Positions 32,178 through 37,126 of a stretch of 37,126 nucleotides of DNA are shown here, piece after piece; the first letter of the stretch is position 1, and every line of letters starts with the position of its first letter. The stretch covers positions 1 to 37,126 of the forward strand of contig DASRYH010000049.1 in the NCBI GenBank assembly GCA_035687245.1, given 5' to 3'. The translations under genes were made by a program, and so were the position numbers. Below the pieces are notes generated by a model. The model was given only the letters and a program-made list of their open reading frames with translations. It had not been told where the DNA came from and did not search any database. The DNA is from DASRYH01 sp035687245 (lineage in GTDB: Bacteria > Actinomycetota > Coriobacteriia > Anaerosomatales > PHET01).

Positions 32178-32794
32178 GCGCCGACCCCTTCGGACGTGTC
32201 AGTGGCTTCGGCGGCGTCAAGTGCCGCGCGCTCCTCTTCCCGCTCTTCCACCTGCGGAATCGGGCCGAACAGCAGCCACCAGATGAGGATGCCGACGCCG
32301 ATGAAGATCGCCGAATCAGCGAGATTGAATACCGGAAAGTCGATGATGGCGGCGTAGATGAAGTCGGTCACGCGACCGACCACCGCGCGGTCAACGAGAT
32401 TGCCCGACGCGCCGCCCGCCACGAGCGCGAGGGCGATCACAAGCGGCCACTCGGTTGGCTTGGCCCGCAACCAGTAGCCGGCCACCACAACCAGCACGAC
32501 AGTGGAAGTGAGCATGAAGACGGGCTGGTAGCCGGGGAACATGCCGAAGGCGGCCCCGGCGTTACGAACGTGCGTGAGCGTGAGGACGTCTCCCAACAGC
32601 GGCACGGAGTGCTGGGCGGAGAACGTCGGCGAGAGAAAACGCAGCGTGATCGCGTCCATCGGCTCGGTGGCGTTCCACAAGACGCGAACCACCGACTTGC
32701 TGACCTGATCGACCAGAAACGTCGCGATGGCGATCAGCCAGAAGGTGCGCGCCGGATGCGCGATGCTTAGCGCTGCTCGTCGGCTGACTTGCAC
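32174..32794 (-). CDS. lspA: Lipoprotein signal peptidase (signal peptidase II)
   Basis: Membrane aspartyl protease that removes signal peptides from prolipoproteins after lipid attachment. About 206 residues with four transmembrane helices. The family motifs FLVDQVSKSVV, LTHVRNAGAAFGMF, and the catalytic Asp-containing GGASGNLVDRAVVGRVTDFI and VFNLADSAIFIG are all visible. A C-terminal acidic tail (EEREEERAALDAAEATD) makes it longer than typical 150-170-residue enzymes. The start is uncertain: GTG at 32794 is used here, TTG at 32803 is the alternative, and both lie inside the end of the upstream zinc-finger gene. Overlaps suggest translational coupling with rluD. Confidence 0.9.
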   Translation of the reverse strand: MQVSRRAALSIAHPARTFWLIAIATFLVDQVSKSVVRVLWNATEPMDAITLRFLSPTFSAQHSVPLLGDVLTLTHVRNAGAAFGMFPGYQPVFMLTSTVVLVVVAGYWLRAKPTEWPLVIALALVAGGASGNLVDRAVVGRVTDFIYAAIIDFPVFNLADSAIFIGVGILIWWLLFGPIPQVEEREEERAALDAAEATDTSEGVGA

Positions 32795-33132
32795 GTGATA
32801 CAAAGGCTCGCGGTGGGCACAGCTTCAAGGCGCTCCATGGGAATCTCGGCACCGCAACGATCGCAGCTCCCGTAGCCTCCGGCCTCGACACGCGCGAGGG
32901 CGGCAACCACGTCGTCGAGCATCTCGCGCAGGTTCTCCTCCAGCGTCGCATCGAGCTCGCGCTCGAAGGTCGCCGAACCCTGATCGGCCATGTGGTCACG
33001 ATAGGCGTTCTCACCGGTCGCCTCGGACTGCAGCTCGCGTCCGAGCGCGCTCAGCTCCTCGATCTGCAGCCCGAGTCGCACGCGTTCGTTTTCTAGCCGC
33101 GTCTTCAGCTCGATGAGGGTACGCTCGTCCAT
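32767..33132 (-). CDS. DksA/TraR-family zinc-finger protein
   Basis: A 121-residue protein with an N-terminal coiled coil (LIELKTRLENERVRLGLQIEEL) and the central conserved DQGSATFERELDATLEENLREMLDDVVAALARVEAG. The C-terminal four-cysteine finger CDRCGAEIP...CITC fits zinc binding. In Gram-positive bacteria such proteins are often encoded directly before lspA, as here. It may bind RNA polymerase in the secondary channel like DksA, but the acidic coiled-coil tip residues of DksA are not evident, so transcriptional function is inference. The start MDERTLIEL was chosen over an upstream GTG because the extra N-terminus would lie in the leader hairpin. Confidence 0.85.
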   Translation of the reverse strand: MDERTLIELKTRLENERVRLGLQIEELSALGRELQSEATGENAYRDHMADQGSATFERELDATLEENLREMLDDVVAALARVEAGGYGSCDRCGAEIPMERLEAVPTASLCITCKSADEQR

Positions 33133-33161
33133 CGTGCGCCGCCGATCGGTAGTGGGTAGGG

Positions 33162-33186
33162 AAAGCGCCCGCACAGGCACGGGCGC
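33162..33186 (-). terminator. GC-rich hairpin after ileS / in the zinc-finger gene leader
   Basis: GCGCCCG and CGGGCGC form a 7-bp stem with an 8-base loop, followed on the minus strand by TTT. The T-run is short. It lies downstream of a TATAGT box, so it could terminate ileS read-through or be a leader structure. Confidence 0.4.
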
Positions 33187-33204
33187 GTCGCATTGCGTTC
33201 TTGC

Positions 33205-33210
33205 ACTATA
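33205..33210 (-). promoter_or_regulatory. Candidate -10 box for the zinc-finger/lspA/rluD operon
   Basis: Minus-strand TATAGT (five of six to TATAAT) in the 103-base gap after ileS. No good -35 hexamer is seen at normal spacing. It would drive the zinc-finger gene, lspA and rluD, which overlap one another. Confidence 0.4.
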
Positions 33211-33235
33211 CCACCGCTGACGCTCTCCCCTGTCG

Positions 33236-35998
<2,763 letters not shown>

Positions 35999-36030
35999 GT
36001 CCCACGCACCTTCCTCGTTAACGCGCCAAC

Positions 36031-36074
36031 AAAAAGAGCGCACTTCATCCCACATGCACTGGGACGAAGCGCGC
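36031..36074 (-). terminator. T-box terminator of ileS
   Basis: A 15-bp stem (GCGCGCTTCGTCCCA with TGGGATGAAGTGCGC, two G-T pairs) and a 7-base loop, followed by TCTTTTT on the minus strand. It competes with the T-box antiterminator. Confidence 0.92.
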
Positions 36075-36338
36075 TTCCTCAAGAGAAGTCACATCTCCGC
36101 GGTACCACCCAGCTTGCACCCGGACCCTGATGGGCCGGCGCGCCACTCGGCTGCCCGGTAACGGGGGCGACCGCCGAAGCCTAGGGCACACTCGCGCCGT
36201 TCGGTCCGGGGCTCCGGGGTGATCTTCGGCCAACCGGCTCCTCGCGGGCTCTCATCGCTTCCCGCTCGCTGTGGAGTCGCCTATCGGCGGCCTACTGTCC
36301 CCTTCATAGCCTTTGCCGCGCATCACTCACCGCAGCGC
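36031..36338 (-). promoter_or_regulatory. T-box riboswitch (isoleucine) controlling ileS
   Basis: The leader carries the T-box TGGGTGGTACCGCGG (36097-36111); its UGGU can pair with the ACCA end of tRNA-Ile. Stem I is recognisable: GGGG-ACAGTA-GGCC on the 5' side and GGCC-GAAGATCA-CCCC on the 3' side. The AGTA/GAA loop-E elements face each other, and the specifier codon ATC is at 36221-36223, naming isoleucine. An antiterminator can form between CTGGG/CGCG of the T-box and CGCG/CCCAG in the 5' arm of the terminator. This is the transcriptional, full-length Stem I type rather than the translational type described for mycobacterial ileS. The 5' end is inferred from the promoter. Confidence 0.92.
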
Positions 36339-36344
36339 CGCGAT

Positions 36345-36372
36345 AGTATCGAACCAGCGCTCAAGCGGTCAA
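36345..36372 (-). promoter_or_regulatory. Promoter of the ileS T-box leader
   Basis: Minus-strand TTGACC (five of six) and GATACT (four of six) with a 16-base spacer, the same arrangement as the tRNA-Ala promoter. The start would be near 36338, just before Stem I. Confidence 0.65.
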
Positions 36373-36379
36373 CGCGCAG

Positions 36380-36658
36380 CTAGAACAGGCTCTCGTCCGG
36401 CTTGCCGAAGGCCGCTGCCGAATCGGCCTCACTCGCGCCCTCGATCTCAATAAGCTTATGCCGCGAGGTGTCGCCACGCATGACGCGCACGGCTGACTTC
36501 GGCACACCGAGGGCAGCCGCAACCGTCTTGCAGACCGCGGCATTCGCTTTGCCGTCCTCGGGAGGGGCCGTCACGCGCACCTGAAGCTCATCACCGCGCC
36601 AGCCGACGACCTCGTCGCGGCCCGATTTCGGGGTGACGTGCAGCTTGAGCCTGAGCAC
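36380..36658 (-). CDS. DUF167 / YggU family protein
   Basis: A 92-residue protein with the DUF167 pattern: LKLHVTPKSGRDEVVGW, the conserved VRVTAPPEDGKANAAV (around 28-43), a helix, and VRVMRGDTSRHKLIEIEG. The family is widespread, small and basic, without an established biochemical function. The start is GTG; no strong ribosome-binding site is adjacent, but the upstream gene ends six bases before it, suggesting coupling. Its position between a DivIVA-like gene and ileS/lspA is a common Gram-positive arrangement. Confidence 0.88.
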   Translation of the reverse strand: MLRLKLHVTPKSGRDEVVGWRGDELQVRVTAPPEDGKANAAVCKTVAAALGVPKSAVRVMRGDTSRHKLIEIEGASEADSAAAFGKPDESLF

Positions 36659-36664
36659 GGCCGC

Positions 36665-37126
36665 CTAGTCGATCTCCTCGATATCGAGGTCGTCCTCGCG
36701 CTCGCCCAGCGCGTCGAAGCGCGGCAGCGCGAACTCGGAGGGCTCGACGAGATCGAAGTCGTCGGGAATGTCAGGTGCCTCGAGTTCGCCGAGATTGACC
36801 GCCGAGATCAGGCCAGACGGAGCAGGATCGTTGGCGGGCATCGGCTGCGTCGGAGCGCTCACCGGCTTCATGACCGAGGCGTCGAACTCGGACGGGTTCG
36901 GCAGATCGTCGATCGAGATTGGTGTGAAGACCTGCTGAGCGACATCCTCAACCGGAACCGGCTCGGCAACCGCAGGCGCGGGCTCCACAGCTTCGGGCTC
37001 GGCGCGCAGAGGCACTGGTAGCAAGAACTCATCCTGCGCCGGCGAGGGCTCAGGCGGCAGGAAGGAGTCGAGGTCGATCTCGGGCTCGACGAACGCCGCA
37101 GGCTCGGGTGCGGGAGCGGCCATGGG
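36665..37126 (-). CDS. Acidic C-terminal region of a probable DivIVA-family protein (5' end cut)
   Basis: The frame is open to the window edge, so the N-terminus is missing. The visible part, about 153 residues, is a low-complexity Pro-, Ala- and Glu/Asp-rich tail with repeated short motifs such as PEIDLDSFLPPEP, TPISIDDLPNPSEFD and DIPDDFDLVEPSEF, ending REDDLDIEEID. There is no folded-domain signature. Genes directly before yggU and ileS in Gram-positives often encode DivIVA, whose actinobacterial members have long acidic tails; that is the basis for the call. Another division or cell-envelope protein is possible. An ATG at 37123 is unlikely to be the true start, because the repeat-like sequence continues to the edge. 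Confidence 0.5.
   Translation of the reverse strand, partial: PMAAPAPEPAAFVEPEIDLDSFLPPEPSPAQDEFLLPVPLRAEPEAVEPAPAVAEPVPVEDVAQQVFTPISIDDLPNPSEFDASVMKPVSAPTQPMPANDPAPSGLISAVNLGELEAPDIPDDFDLVEPSEFALPRFDALGEREDDLDIEEID

Noticed and set aside
33133..33180. Longer start for the zinc-finger protein at 33180
   Set aside because: The extra 16 residues would be encoded by the GC hairpin leader and do not resemble the family N-terminus.

Overview
This is a high-GC bacterial chromosome segment, densely packed with housekeeping genes. The adjacent mihF (actinobacterial integration host factor), gmk and rpoZ genes point to an actinomycete-lineage genome. A CoA-dependent 2-oxoacid:acceptor oxidoreductase, a NapH-like polyferredoxin, a full-length terminator-type T-box on ileS and a PyrR attenuator suggest an anaerobic, deep-branching member such as a Coriobacteriia relative. 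That placement is inference. I see no phage, transposon, CRISPR or rRNA; the only tRNA is tRNA-Ala(GGC).

Layout. 1-4.3 kb (minus): leuS (3' end beyond the window), tRNA-Ala with a clear promoter and terminator, a DUF190 gene abutting coaBC. 4.4-7.2 kb (plus): korA-korB, divergent from coaBC. 7.2-11.8 kb (minus): a membrane GGDEF/degenerate HD-GYP protein, an alpha-oxoamine synthase with a palindromic operator, and a NapH-like membrane Fe-S protein. 11.9-12.5 kb (plus): a DJ-1/PfpI protein. 12.5-14.8 kb (minus): an overlapping padR / HAAS-SdpI-like / CPBP-protease cassette with an overlapping double palindrome in front. 14.9-18.4 kb (minus): mihF-gmk-rpoZ-thiI and a homologue of the animal tRNA-queuosine mannosyltransferase. 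18.6-29.8 kb (minus): a complete UMP operon pyrR-pyrB-pyrC-carA-usp-carB-pyrK-pyrD-pyrF-pyrE, led by a PyrR-responsive attenuator and carrying a universal stress protein between carA and carB. 30.0-33.1 kb (minus): a PAS-GAF membrane protein, rluD, lspA and a DksA/TraR-type zinc-finger protein. 33.2-37.1 kb (minus): ileS with an isoleucine T-box, a YggU/DUF167 gene, and the acidic C-terminus of a DivIVA-like protein cut by the window edge.

How it works together. The pyr cluster encodes all six steps from bicarbonate/glutamine to UMP, and gmk and rpoZ follow on the same strand. In the pyr leader I can trace a PyrR-binding hairpin, an antiterminator strand and a terminator that are mutually exclusive. 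The ileS leader shows an AUC specifier, a UGGU-containing T-box and a strong terminator. The thiI/mannosyltransferase pair is a tRNA-modification couple.

The most unusual signals are a dispersed heptamer, GCCGAAG, present on both strands about ten times more often than composition predicts and denser in intergenic DNA than in genes; the bacterial QTMAN-like gene overlapping thiI; and a KorB subunit in which one of the four expected cluster cysteines is glutamine. The only stretch over 300 bases without a gene is the ileS leader (35999-36379), which is filled by the T-box and its promoter.
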